Source of the DNA: Carettochelys insculpta
Lineage: Eukaryota; Chordata; Testudines; Carettochelyidae
Assembly (NCBI RefSeq): GCF_033958435.1
Contig: NC_134152.1
Coordinates: forward strand, 13,192,001-13,256,000
Direction: 5' to 3'
DNA length: 64,000 nucleotides
This document shows positions 1 to 12,063 of this stretch, one piece after another; the stretch's first letter is position 1, and each line of letters begins with the position of its first letter. Below the pieces are notes generated by a model that worked only from the letters and a program-made list of their open reading frames with translations, did no database searches and had not been told where the DNA came from. The translations under genes were made by a program, and so were the position numbers.

Positions 1-172
1 CCACCACATGCAGATAGGTTTTTCTACCCTGTGGTTACAAAGCCTATCTCTGAGGAGAACCATTCAGCAAGAATCAAGGCAGGGTATCTGATTGCCACTT
101 ATCATTGTTAGTGTAAGTTCCTCCATTTCTATAAAGCCTGCAGCATTCATTAAAATAAGTCAGAACTGCTTA

Positions 173-334
<162 letters not shown>

Positions 335-2035
335 CTAGATAGAAGGAAAGAAACATTAAGAAGAGGCATGTAAATACATGGCGTAAGTGAGACAACTCTG
401 TCAGACTGATTTCTTGTTAAATAATACGCATACAAAGCCTGAGCTTTATCTAACTAAAAGCTCCTCATTTTGTGTTTCTGCCATGCTGGATTAACATATC
501 CTGCAAAAGCCCCTTTTGTTGCTTGTGTAGCTGTATGGATATGCTCATGCCCACAGTGACATCAGCCCATTTCTGACATCTACTATTCTCTCTCACAGCT
601 TGTAGGGAGTCTTGTGATGGCACCTGATTTGTCCACTGGAGGCTTGAGGCAATGGAACCCTTCCTTCAAAAACAAAAATTTAAAAAAAAAGGGCGAGTAA
701 AACAGTGGGATGAACAAGTGAGGTACAGTTACAAGCTACTCAGAAAATACCTCTCTCATGTGAAATCCTTGCTAGATGTGTTCTTTTATTTTGTGTAGTT
801 TTAGGTGAGAATTTGCTTGGTTGACACAGATTGCATAGCAGACTGCATAGGATGCAAGGAGCCTTCCCTTTGCTTGGCCTCTGGCCCAAGGGACCACAAG
901 GACTGCACCAGACCAGCACCTGCAGTGTGCTTGCCCATGCAAGAAGAAAGCATGAGGTCCAAGTGTAGGAAGTGGTCATGAACCAGCACAGCTGCTTTTG
1001 TGTAGATGGAAGCTTTGAAACCTTTGAAAAGTGACCTCTGACAATTTCAGTTGGGATAGTGCACAACTGAGCCCAGCCTCGACTTATTAAAAACAGACAA
1101 GCTACGGAGCTAGGCAAGTAGGAATGAGCAGGCACCACACTTGGGCTTTTAGGTTTCAGACTGAGTAAACATTTGGATAACATTGTAAGGAAATTGTTAC
1201 CAGAAGTGAAGGTTAATTAAAACATTTAGCTAAAATTGTCCCTAACCTGAAGTAACCTGACTAATGAGCAGCTTCAATTTAATATGACTAAAAGCAGTCA
1301 ATTGTTGGAAAAACATTATCTATGATCCTCTTGCCACAGTTTCAGTTGTAAAATGCTTTTTTTGTTATTACTGTAAAGGTTAGAGTCCTAATTCATCTAC
1401 TGTATAGTGTGGTAGTCTGCCAATATTCATTTACATAGCAGTTGCTTCCTTTGGGCCGCAAAGATAGTACTTCATAAATTTTGCTCAGAATTCACAGGCT
1501 ACAATGCCAAATGTTAGGCAGATTGCCAATAAGCTTGCCTATAAACTATTTGCTCTAGAAACATTTTCACTCATGCCACACCTTGACTTTAGACTCAGAA
1601 TTGGTTTCTTTATGCAGTATATTTTCACGGGATGGTATTCCAATTAAATACTTAATTTTAATGAAATTGATCACAAATTAGTGTGAAACCTTACTTCCAT
1701 TTATTTTTGCTGCAATATGTTTTCTACTGTATATCTCTGTTTGCACATTCACAGTGCTTTTCTGTTTAAAGGATTATTTCCCTACCTTATCTTTGCCAGT
1801 TGATTCATGCTTACCCTAAAATCAAACATTTATACTCTGTTCATACTTCTTGTGAAGCTCTCCCCCTCAGTGAACATTCTCAGTTAGTATGCCCTGGTTT
1901 TACACAGAATTGTAACTTCCCAGTTCATCCTTCAGTGGGGATCTTCAGGATCCTGATGTCTTTGCATACTTACTCATATTAATGGGATGTTCTTCTTTCA
2001 CCAACTGAGCCATTATCTGGAGTATATCCCTAGTT
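335..2035. other. Intron sequence, no recognised feature
   Basis: This is AT-rich GRIN2A intron. Open frames on the minus strand around 740-1183 have no motif I recognise and no splice context that would fit the gene. I see no repeat boundary. Confidence 0.5.
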
Positions 2036-2039
2036 GGGC

Positions 2040-2890
2040 TCCCACTTATTTGATGGCATCACTTTCTACCGTTAAATGTGTTTGGTGCAGGGCTTTTTTT
2101 CCAGTAGTTGCATTCAGTAGGGCCCCACTTCTCGTACACAGGTTTGGCTTGGCTGCCTCTTCCACAGCACCTTCCTCTTCTTTTGACCACATAATGGCAG
2201 CCTGCATGAGTTCATGGAACTTCTTAGCAAGCTCTTCCTTAAACCTCCTTTTAATTTCACAACAGAGGGAGTCATCCCAGAACCCCAGCACTCACTGTTC
2301 TTTCAGAACCATATCTGTGTTTGGAACTTGTTGAGGGTCTTGCTGCTCCAGTTTGCTCAGTCCGTCCGGGATGTCATGGGCGTATGCCCATACTGCTTCA
2401 CCAAGCTCCTGCCTTTGCTTAAAGAACTCCTTTAGTGGGGTTCTAATAGGTGCCATGTCTCCATACACTTCTAGAATGACTTCAATTACCTTTTCCACAT
2501 TTTTTGTTTGCTACTACAATGAACTTTACTGTGACCTTGAGATACTCCTCTGTGAAGTCCACATGATCTTCTTCAAGTAATTTTAGCTCATAGAGCTATT
2601 TTCACGTACTTCAGTGACTCCTGTACTGTAATGTCTCCTGGTTTAGTCACAAAGCCACCAAACTCTGTGACCTTCCACTCACAGGGACATAGTAAAGGGT
2701 TTCTTAGCTTCTGTTCCCTATTAGTTTATTACTTCCTTAGCCAGTGATAAGGTTTCTCTGTGTTCAGGTCCTCCTTGTTGAAATGCCTCAGTTTGTTCTG
2801 ATAATCAGCACTGAAGTTCAGCAAACTCAACCTGTAGTTCTTCAATTCCAGAAATGGTAGGGTCCTCAACTCAGCCTGGACAGTGCTACA
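2040..2890 (-). mobile_element. Ty3/gypsy-like gag remnant
   Basis: The minus strand reads VYGDMAPIRTPLKEFFKQRQ, then LGEAVWAYAHDIPDGLSKLEQQ and, after a short gap, LCCEIKRRFKEELAKKFHELMQ followed by AAIMWSKEEEG. This spacing (a length-marking line, a ...Q RQ xLGEAV xxYA block, a ...IKRR block, then a WxxEEE end) is that of gypsy-type and domesticated gypsy gag capsid regions. The frame breaks near 2291 and stops appear upstream of 2500, so it is decayed. No protease, RT, integrase or LTR was identified nearby. It could alternatively be a remnant of a domesticated gag-like gene, but the decay argues against that. Confidence 0.5.
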
Positions 2891-2899
2891 AAAAATCAA

Positions 2900-4010
2900 C
2901 CAGTAAACCAGTGCGGTGGATGCTGAGGATAAGATCCTGATTGCGATGCTAATTATGTAAGCAAGGGAATGGTGTTGCTATTCAGGGGAACTTTCTTAGG
3001 TTCTACACTATTTCAGTAAAATGGCCCAGTGAAAGGATCTGAATACCCGCTCCCACTTCCTTTACTCAGAGGCCTCCCTGACATCAAGCATTCCCTTCCC
3101 ACTTTGCTGTGTGGCAGAGTCCTCATAACCCCAACAAACTTGAGCCTAGGATTGACCTGTAACCTTGACCCCAAACCTTGCTGTGGCCATCTGGGGCAAG
3201 CCCTCAGATATTCCCACTTCAGGGTGCTCTCAGCACACTGGACACTTCCCTGAGCCACAGGTGATTGCATACAGTTAAGAGCAAATACAGTATATTAAAC
3301 AGCAATCAATTCAAAATGAATAAGGAAAAATGGAAAAAAGTTAATGGAAAACACATCATTCTGTTCAATGGCACAGAGACCGCACAGTCTCTGGAATATA
3401 AGGGCAATTCAGTCTGTTCCTCAAAGGTCCCAGGCTTCCTTCTAGGTCCTGGCTTTGCTGCAGGTCAGAAACTAGCTCTGAGTGGCAGGACCCTTCTCCC
3501 CAGCATCAGCCACCCCTACTCAATCTGACCTTCTGCTCACCATACCCAGCTCCAGCACGTTCCTGCCCCAACTCCACTTTCTACTGAACTACCTCTGCTG
3601 TCAGATGGTTCTGTGGCTGTGGCTTGCCTCCCAGCATAGATATGGTCTCTGTGTTGTGTCTCAAGTTCAGCTCTATGCGCTGTTTCAGGAAGTGTGGCTG
3701 CAATTTTCCTCCCAGCAGAGGCTGTGGCTGGCATGACTCTATTCGCAAGCTCAGCTCAGCTCCCTACCCTCAACTTAGCTCAGCCCCTCTCTGTCTGACC
3801 TGACTAACCCAGCTCACATGGAGGACAGGACCCCTTTTCACTCCAGTTTCCTGACTCCCTCATTAGCCTGCCTGTGTTGTCTGGCAGGCTGACCTGGAGC
3901 ACTGTCCTGTTCCCATTGTTCCTGAGCATCATCAGTCTCAGGGTCCTGATTTCCCAGTGGCCTTTCCCTGAGAGTGCAAGGGAATGGACTTACACCTATC
4001 CTGCCTGTAG
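2900..4010. other. Unassigned sequence
   Basis: This is moderately GC-rich sequence of probable repeat origin (for example around 3410-3530). I could not assign it to a family. No open frame shows a recognisable domain. Confidence 0.35.
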
Positions 4011-4019
4011 GAAGAACTG

Positions 4020-4435
4020 GAACAGCCACTCCATGCTTTTGGGGGCCCCGTGGCATCTGCTCCAGCCATTCTATGGACAGGATTACTTGGTGCAGGGCAT
4101 GGTGGTGGCAGGCAGGTGGTGGCAGCAGAAGCAAGACAACTCCTCTTGGCCTCCTCTACACTCAACAAACAGGTGGCATGAGTGGCAACCTGCTCCCCTC
4201 TTTTGCATGGCCCTCTGAGCCCTATTTTTCCTGCCCCAGGTAATCCCCAGCCCAGCTGGTTGGGTAGAGGTTAGGGTGTAGCAAGGTAAAGACACAGCAG
4301 CAGAGGGGAGCTGCACCTTGGGTATGGGGGGTGGGTGCCTCAGGATCTGCCCCTCCCACTCAGGAGGGTCCACACTGCACTCAATGACCTCTTGCGGTGC
4401 CCTTCCAGTTCTAGTATCCTATGAGTCTATGATTC
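4020..4435 (-). repeat. Dispersed repeat with CR1-like tail
   Basis: The stretch around 4030-4330 is homologous, in reverse orientation, to 29200-29590: both share the block GGGGGCCCC next to GCTTTTGG/CCAAAAGC and the block GGTAATCCCCAGCC. It runs into a CR1-type tail at 4380-4435 (TGACCTCTTGCGGTGCCC, then CTATGAGTCTATGATTCC). The CR1 tail is plus-oriented. The main repeat family is not known to me. Confidence 0.4.
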
Positions 4436-4439
4436 CTTT

Positions 4440-5120
4440 TGGTACTGTGCACTAGGCAGCCAATGTCCTGCCCACCCTCACCCAAGTTTTAATAAGGGGT
4501 GAACAGCAATATTTTCAAGAAATGGATTTCAGACTGACAGCCAAAATTCAACTCCAAAACATTTATTTAGTACAGAAGTGGCTAATAAAGTTCAAGTAAT
4601 TCAATGAGAAAACAGAATAAATAACACAGCAGACCAATCACAAAACTCAAATACTGAAATCCTAATACTGGAAAAAAAATCAAAAGAAGCAAATAGTGCA
4701 AGAAGAAATCCATAGGCTGGACTTTATTGCCACAAAACTGTCAACCAAGTATAGCCGCGATCAAATTCTTAAAGGAGTTAAATTTGGCAGAAGTGATTGT
4801 CTGTTCATGTTCTGCAAATAACCAAATAACCTAAATGCAATGAATACATTGACTGAAAATAGTTCACTTAGTCTTAAGTAGAAATCTGAAAAGCTCAGTC
4901 ATACTGGTAATATCTATTCTATGAACGGACATAGGTTGAAGAGTACATGTTGGTGCATCAAAGGCCTATAAAGCTTGGATATGAGGAGGTAGCAAAAGCC
5001 CCACACCTGACGAGCACTACTTACGGACTCAGGTTTTCATATATTTTCAATAATTCTGAAGTACTGTGAAGGGAACTAGAATATAGGGCAACTGTCAGGA
5101 AGCAATTTTCTTTTTAGACT
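4440..5120. other. Intron sequence, no recognised feature
   Basis: This is AT-rich intron. No open frame or repeat boundary is supported. Confidence 0.5.
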
Positions 5121-5124
5121 GTCA

Positions 5125-5834
5125 AGCTGCGTCTACACGTGCACGCTACTTCGAAGTAGCGGCAGTAACTTCGAAATAGCGCCTGTCACGTCTACACGTG
5201 TTGGGCGCTATTTCGAAGTTGAAATCGACGTTAGGTGGTGAGACGTCGAAGTCGCTAACCCCATGAGGGGATGGGAATAGCGCCCTACTTCGACGTTCAA
5301 CATCGAAGTAGGGACGTGTAGACGATCCGCGTCCCGCAACATCGAAATAGCGGGGTCCTCCATGGCGGCCATCAGCTGGGGGGTTGAGAGATACTCTCTC
5401 TCCAGCCCTTGCGGGGCTCTGTGGTCACCGTGGGCAGCAGCCCTTAGCCCAGGGCTTCTGGCTGCTGCTGCGGCAGCTGGGGGTCCGTGCTGCATATACA
5501 GGGTCTGCAACTAGTTGTTGGCTCTGTGTATCTTGCACTGTTTAATGAAAGTGTGTCTGGGAGGGGCCCTTTAAGGGAGCGACTTGCTGTTGAGTCCGCT
5601 CCGTGACCCTGTCTGCAGCTGTGCCTGGCTCCCTTATTTCGATGTGTGCTACTTTGGCGTGTAGACGTTCCCTCGCTGTGCCTATTTCGATGTTGGGCTG
5701 AGCAACGTCGAAGTTGAACATCGACGTTGCCAGCCCTGGAGGACGTGTAGACGTTATTCATCGAAATAGCCTATTTCAATGTCGCAACATCGAAATAAGC
5801 TATTTCGAAGTTGGGTGCACGTGTAGACGTAGCC
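5125..5834 (-). mobile_element. Non-autonomous Harbinger-like MITE, ~710-bp family
   Basis: The ends are inverted: AGCTGCGTCTACACGTGCAC on the left and, read on the opposite strand, GGCTACGTCTACACGTGCAC on the right. Exact TCA duplications flank it at 5122-5124 and 5835-5837. The interior holds palindromic segments with repeated TTCGAA/TCGAAG words and a short minus-strand frame starting near 5490 that resembles the leader of a larger transposon gene (a Q/A-rich stretch LPQQQPEALG). Related copies lie at 31353-32034, 42676-43386 and 62015-62665. There is no transposase, so it would have been moved by a partner element. Confidence 0.85.
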
Positions 5835-6033
5835 TCAGTGAAGTATTTTCAAGTTCGTTTTTGTTAATAACAAAATCTTGAAATTAAATACAGAAAACTT
5901 CAATTTTGATAATAAAAGGCAATTTCCTGTTATTCAAAAGGCTACCAAGTCATTCTTAAATAATTTATATTATGCCTGCTGCTAGCACTGCCGCATATAT
6001 AGGTAGTAAGATGGAGGACCTGAAATACATGCC

Positions 6034-6650
6034 CATGTATCACAGGCCTAGACAATGATGGTCAGGACTTTGATAATAGACAGCAAAGTGAAGCTGTGAG
6101 CAAGAGGCAGGCCCTGCTCACAGAAGTGGGCAAGAACAGGGCTGATATTACAGTAAAACTCATACCTAAGAAGTACTAAGCACAAGCTGTAAACATATTC
6201 CAGAAGAGTTATAACAGAGCCTCTCATTAAGAAACCTCTCATTATCAACACACACGCCACAGATAACATGAACATACCAACCCAGGTTCAGGCCAGGGTT
6301 TTAACTGACAGAACAATAGTGACTGAACCCTGATATACAAGGTAATGGTGGTAACTAGGTAACGTCAGAGGGTGGCCACTTGATACATCAGGAGTGACGG
6401 ATAACTTGTTTGTACTTTTGTGTAAGAAATGTACCCCAAGTTCGTTGTCTTTGTCCATACTAGGGGGCAGTGTCCCATTCCTGGCACTGACTAAGCTGTG
6501 GTCATTGTCATGGGCACACACTCTTAGTATCCTTGTTGGGTCTACCAGGTGTTATTACTGGGCTTCATTTGCAATTAGCCTGGTTGGGCACCTTTGATCC
6601 TTATCTGATTTTGTGGTCTTTGGAGGCTCTCTCGGAGTGTATTACACATT
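6034..6650 (+). repeat. LTR-like dispersed repeat (copy 1)
   Basis: This block is homologous over about 600 bp to 62680-63290. Shared landmarks are a segment near GAAGCTGTGAGC, a run ACATCAGGAG.GAC..ATAACTTG, then GGGCTTCATTTGCAATTAGCC (AATAAA-like in copy 2), followed by CACCTT.GATCCTTATCTG and CTCTC.GGAGT. The poly(A)-signal-like word followed by a short GT-rich end is the layout of a retroviral or LTR-retrotransposon long terminal repeat. No target duplication could be fixed, so the exact ends are approximate. It is a non-coding remnant. Confidence 0.45.
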
Positions 6651-6749
6651 AGCCATCTGCACAGGGCTAATGTATGTATGCAGAGGGAGTACATACATGC
6701 AAGCCGAACAATTATCATCACTGAATGAACAGGAGATCTGTCAAGACAG

Positions 6750-7800
6750 CATAAAATCATAGAACAATAGAGCTGGAAGAGACCTAAAATAGACATCGAG
6801 TCCAGCCCCCCTGCTCTAGGCAGGACCAAACCCATCAGATCAGCCCTGCCAGGGCTTTGTTGATGCGAGACTTACACACCTCCAGGGATGGAGACTCCAC
6901 CACTTCCCTGGGTAGACCATTCCAATGCTTCACCACCCTCCTAGTGAAAAAGTTTTTCGTAATGTTCAACCTGGACCTTCCCAACTGCAGCTTGAGACCA
7001 TTGTTCCGTGTTCTGCCATCCATGACCACTGTGAACAGCCTCTCTCCAGCCTCTTTGCAGCATCTCTTCAGTAAGTTGAAGGCTGTTATCAAGTCCCCCC
7101 TCAGGCTTCTCTTCTGCAGACTAAACAGTCCCAATTTTCTCAACCTTTCTTCATAAGTCATATGCTCCAGCCCCCTAATTATTTTGGTCGCCCTCCGCTG
7201 GACCCTCTCCAGTGTATCCACATCCTTCCTATAACTGGGGGCCCAGAACTGGACACAGTACTCCAGATGCAGCCTCACCAAAGCCGAATAAAGAGGAATA
7301 ATCACTTCTCTGGATCTACTGGCAATACTCCTCTTGATGCAACCTAATATGCCATTAGCTTTCTTGGCTACAATGGCACACTGTTGACTCATGTCCAGCT
7401 TCTCGTCCACTACAACTCCCAGGTACTTTTCTGCAAACCTATTACTGAGCCAGTCAGACCCCAGCCTGTAACAATGCTTGGGATTCTTCCGGTCCAAGTG
7501 CAGGACTCTGCACTTGTCCTTATTGAACCTCATCAGATTTCTTGCAGCCCAGTCTTCCAATTTGTCTAAGTCAGTCTGGACCCTGTCCCTACCCTCCAGT
7601 GTATCTACCTCTCTCCGTGGATTAGTGTCATCCACAAACTTGCTGAGGGTGCAATCCAACCCCTCATCCAGGTCATTGATAAATCTGTTGAACAGAACAG
7701 GACCCAGAACCGAACCTTGGGGCACTCCACTAGAAACTGACCACCATCCCGACATTGAGCCATTGATCACTACCCACTGGGCCCTGGTGACTTCTGGCGA
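6750..7800 (-). mobile_element. CR1 LINE, 3' half (RT end and tail)
   Basis: A minus-strand frame from 7770 to 6835 (311 codons) starts inside the reverse transcriptase at [17 protein letters not shown], continues through SKFVDDTN (the palm motif, normally FADD), [11 protein letters not shown] and [10 protein letters not shown], and ends near the 3' tail. The tail at 6750-6790 reads, on the minus strand, CTCTATTGTTCTATGATTTT, a CR1-type end. The element is 5'-truncated, as is usual for CR1. The frame is open but the endonuclease is missing, so it is inactive. It is close in sequence to the copy at 54181-57369. Confidence 0.93.
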
Positions 7801-7814
7801 TCACTGATCTAGGA

Positions 7815-9080
7815 CCCTCCCATATGACACGTGTATGAGCTGAGAGAACAGTCTTACTCTCATCTTCATAGTTTGTTTTATTGGTATACCTTTCTGCTCC
7901 AGATGATTCCTTTTGAGTGACTGATAAAAGGCCATTATTCATACCTTACTTGATCCCTCAGAGAGATACCTGCATTTGAACTCTCTTCCTTTCCAAAACC
8001 CATGGCAGAGACATGTTCCTGATTTACTGCCATCGCAGGTACAGCATGAATTAGAATTACAAAAAGTATTACAGTCCGCCATCAAAAATTCAGATAGAAG
8101 CTTCTGTCCAACAATTCTGATGACACTGTTAAAATGTCTGCACTTTTGCTGAGAACATGCCTCCCAGTCTCAATAGACAGATACTTACAAGCTCTTGTCA
8201 AGCAAGCATACTAAAAATAGAAGCATGATCTCTGCAGCATGGCTAGTCACCTGAGTATAGATAGAGGCATGTGGCAATTTGGAAACTAGTCTGTGCCACT
8301 ACCTGTGCCACAGTGTTCACATCTCTATTTTTAGTACACTAACTAACACAGAACTTGAGCATGTCTATTTATCCAGGTTGTCTATGTAGGCATAGCATGT
8401 GTTGCCGAAATAGCAAGTGTGAGGGATAGAGACAGGGCAAAACCTTTATTCCAACTAACCAGTCAGCCAGGATGTCTCACAGCTTAACTCTGCTGTACTC
8501 TGACAAAGATGCAGTGAAATATATTGTTGTGGGCCTCTCTAAGCTTTATGAAGATTGGCTTATGAATATGAACATGCATAACTTGAAGAAGCTTTAGGCA
8601 AAACAGGTCATGTAACATATTTTAAAGTTACAATCTGCTGAATTTGTATGTTCTATTTTTGGGCCAATATCATTCTTGCATGTGATACTAGGAATATGAA
8701 GTGTGAATCTGGTTGTAATTCTAAGTGTACTATGGAGAGCCATTAGTGATACTCTGGAAACATAATGGCTCATTAATTAAACCAACAATCTATGAATGGT
8801 TGTGTTTACCCTGTAAGTCCAAACTGTGGATGGTCCTATAAAGACATGTGACTATGCTACATGGCACCGTATTTTACCTGAGATAAGAACAACTGTTTTG
8901 AGTAAAAATTAGCATGTAACAAGTTGCTCAGTTGTCAGGGCTTTTCTCACTCCACACTCTGAGTGCAGAAAATGAGGTCCTGTAAAAACTTAAAACATCT
9001 TGCCTATATAAGGCTTTGCTTTAGCAATCTCTCCAAGGTCACAGATTCCTTGATTTTGGAGGGTGCTGCCACCACCCCAA
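7815..9080. other. Intron sequence, no recognised feature
   Basis: This is AT-rich intron without supported genes or repeat boundaries. Confidence 0.5.
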
Positions 9081-9086
9081 GTAGAA

Positions 9087-9147
9087 CAAACAAACAAAAA
9101 CAAAAACAAAAACAAAAACAAAAACAAAAACAAAAACAAAAAAAAAA
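9087..9147 (+). repeat. (CAAAAA)n microsatellite
   Basis: About nine tandem CAAAAA units follow two CAAA units and end in a poly-A run. The open frames reading KQKQKQ or NKNKNK are artefacts of it. Confidence 0.97.
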
Positions 9148-9149
9148 CC

Positions 9150-10025
9150 TTTAATCCAGGAAAACACAACTTGGGAATGTCTCCCTGTAAGATAAATCTG
9201 AGCCCGTATCACTCCCTTAGGAGAGAGCTTGGGAACAAAGAGCTATAATTTGATGGCTAGCCTTTCAGCCTAAGGCATATACAGAGATATCTCAGGACAC
9301 AGGGATCAAGTCATTTGCTTAAAAAAAAAGGAATTTATTCACAAAACAAGAGAAAATATATCATACTGGTTACAGCACAGATAATTTCTTCCTTGGGGTT
9401 CAGTTTAAAAATTACAGGGGAAAAAAGTAAGTCATTAACCAAAGTAACAAGAAACAAAACAAAAAAAATTAGTCCATACTGAATTCAAAATAACCATAAC
9501 CCAATCGTGTCTAGCCACACATTTCCTTTCTACTTATATATCTATGGTTGATTTTGAGAAGGTTAGGATATTTTCTGGATTTATTCCCTGCTGCATCAGC
9601 CACACAGACACAAGACCCCTCAGACTGCAATTGTTCCCAGTTCAAAAAAGTCTCTCTTCCTCCCATTGGCTTACTTGACCATCCCTTGTGGAAAGTTGTC
9701 TCTGTAATGGTTAACCATTTCCCTGAATTCATTCATGACAGCAGTGTATTAGAATTAGCTGGCACCTTTTGTTTATTTTAATGTAGTAATTTAATTTAAT
9801 CCGCTTTCGACTGCAATTACATAAATTCTACTTTTTATACTTAATTTTTTTTTGTTTATTATCAAGTCCAGTGTAAATAATTGTTACCTGGGATGGGAAG
9901 GAGCAACCACTCTCTTTCATCTCTCTCTTTCATTGATGAAGTGGGCTGAACATCTTTATGAGATTTCCATGTGTTAAACTTCTACACAGGAGCAGATGAA
10001 TTTATTTGGAGTTTTGGTCCGCTTT
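9150..10025. other. Intron sequence, no recognised feature
   Basis: This is AT-rich sequence with nothing I can assign. Confidence 0.5.
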
Positions 10026-10028
10026 TAA

Positions 10029-10556
10029 GGATTGGTTTTGCTGGGTGTTATCAGTGGCCTTATAGCTGCATCCTCCCAGAGTTGAGCTGGTTCAGTGTCT
10101 GTGGTGCTCTGTAGGGTAGCAGTAACTCCAACTCTGTGCCTTGGATGAGGGAGAAGAGAGCTTCTGGCCCAGCAGGAGTGGGCGGTAGGGCGCCCCAGAG
10201 GGATGGAAGGCTGGCATCAGTGGCTTGATCAGCACAGTGGATGACAATCCCAAGGGAACTTCTGTGATCCAAACCCCCACCCCACCCCCCTCTCTCTTTG
10301 CTCCCTTGTGCAACACTCCACATAAGGTACTTACTTCTTCCAGGGAGCCAGTCCTGCAACCTTGCTGGTCAGGACCCAACTGCCAAATGCTTTCCTGAGA
10401 AGCTCCTAACAAACGGCTGCCCCAGAAAGCGTCCCTCTGATCAGGTCCTTATGAGCCCTTTCCTAGTTGGCTTGGGCTCTGTGCAGCCTCCCTTCAGCCT
10501 GCTTTAACAGCCCTTCCCATCCCAGGTTGGGGCAGCTGCCCCACTACATGGTACTA
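10029..10556 (-). repeat. LTR-like dispersed repeat
   Basis: On the minus strand the right edge reads TGTAGTGGGGCAGCTGCCCC, the same start as at 24090 on the plus strand, and TG is typical of an LTR edge. The left part (10060-10275) matches 16450-16690 in the same orientation: GTTCAGTGT.TG..GTGCTCTG, AGAGCTTCTGGCCCAG, and CCCAAGGGAACTTCTGTGATC. It is likely an LTR of a Ty3/gypsy-type element. No target duplication was resolved. Confidence 0.45.
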
Positions 10557-12063
10557 CATGGTACATTTTGTTTATTTTGGCATAGTAAGTGACTTTGATC
10601 TGTCCATTTTCACTTTCAATCACTTCAACCTCTTATGGGAAGATGAAGGGCAGCCATCAGTGGCAAAGGAATGACTTAAGACCTACCTAGAAAAACTGGA
10701 TGTACACAAATCCATGGGTCTGGATTTAATGCACCCAAGGGTACTGAGGGAAGTGGCAGACATCATTGCTGAGCCTTTTGCCATTATCTTTGAAGACTCT
10801 TGGAGATCAGGAGAGATCACAGATGATTTGAAAAATGCAAAGGCAGTGCCCATCTTTAAAAAAGGAAAGAAGGGCAATATGGGAAACTATAGACTGGTCA
10901 GCCTTACCTCAGTCCCTGGGAAAATAATGGAGGGGATCCTCAAGGAATCCATTTTGGAGCACGTGGAAGAGGGGAAAGTGATCCAAAGTTGTCAACATGG
11001 ATTCACCAAGGGCAAGTCATGTCTGACTACGCTGATTAACTTCTATGATGAGGTAACAGGCTTTGTGGATGTGGGGAAGTCAGTGGATGTGATACACCTT
11101 GACTTCAGCAAAGCTTCTGATACAGTCTCCCAGAACATTCCTGTCCATAAGTTAAGGAGGCATGGATTGGATACATGGACTATAAGATGGACAGAAAGCT
11201 GGCTTCACGGTCATGCCCAATGGGTAGTGGTCAATGGCTCAATATCCAGACGGTGGCTGGTTTCAAGCAGAGTGCCTCAGGGCTTGGTTCTGGGGCCGGT
11301 GTTGTTCAACATCTTTATTAATGGCCAGGATGAGGAACTGGACTGCACCTTCAGCAAGTTTGCAGAAGACACTGAGCTAGGAGGAGAGGTAGATTTGTTG
11401 GAGGGTAGAGATAGGATCCAGAGTCGCCTGTATAAATTGGAGGATTGGGCCAACTATGATACAATTCAACAAGAAGTGTAGAGTCCTGCATTTGGGATGG
11501 AAGAATTGCAAGCATTGTTATAGGCTGGGGACCGACTGGCTAAGCAGCAGTACAACAGAAAGGGATCTAGGGATTATTCTGAATGGAAGGTTGGACATGA
11601 GTCAACAGTGTGCCCCTGTAGCCAAGAAGGCTAATGGCATATGGTGGTGCATTAGGAAGAGCATTTCAAGCAGATCTAGTGAAGTTGTTGTTCCCCTCTA
11701 TTTGGCACTGGTGAGGCCATATCCGTAATATTATGTCTGATTTTGAGCCGCCTAGTATAGAAAGGATGTGGATTTCAAGGTCCCTTCCATTCCAATAATT
11801 CTATGTGCTGGAGCAGGTTCAGCGCAGGGCAATGTAAATTATTAAGGGGCTGAAGCACATGACCTGTGAGGAGAGGCTGAGGTATTTGGACTTATTTAAT
11901 TTGCAGAAGAGAAGGCCAAGGTGACTTAATAGCAGCCTTCAGCTTCTTGAAGGGGTGATCTAAAGAGGATGGCGAGAGACTGTTCTCAGTGGTGACAGAT
12001 GGCAGAACAAGGAGCAATGGTCTGAAGTCACAGAAGGAGAGGAGGTAGGTTGGATATTGGGAA

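Noticed and set aside
740..1183. A 147-codon minus-strand frame
   Set aside because: It has no recognisable motif, no splice context consistent with GRIN2A, and neighbouring frames on the other strand are equally open.
5444..5761. Frames of about 105 codons repeated at 5444, 31673 and 42996 as a conserved small protein family
   Set aside because: They are conserved because the MITE copies are similar. Stops and frame ends differ and the frames cross palindromic non-coding parts. Only the Q-rich leader may derive from a true transposon gene.
9063..9248. Frames reading NKNKNK or QKQKQK
   Set aside because: They are produced by the CAAAAA microsatellite.
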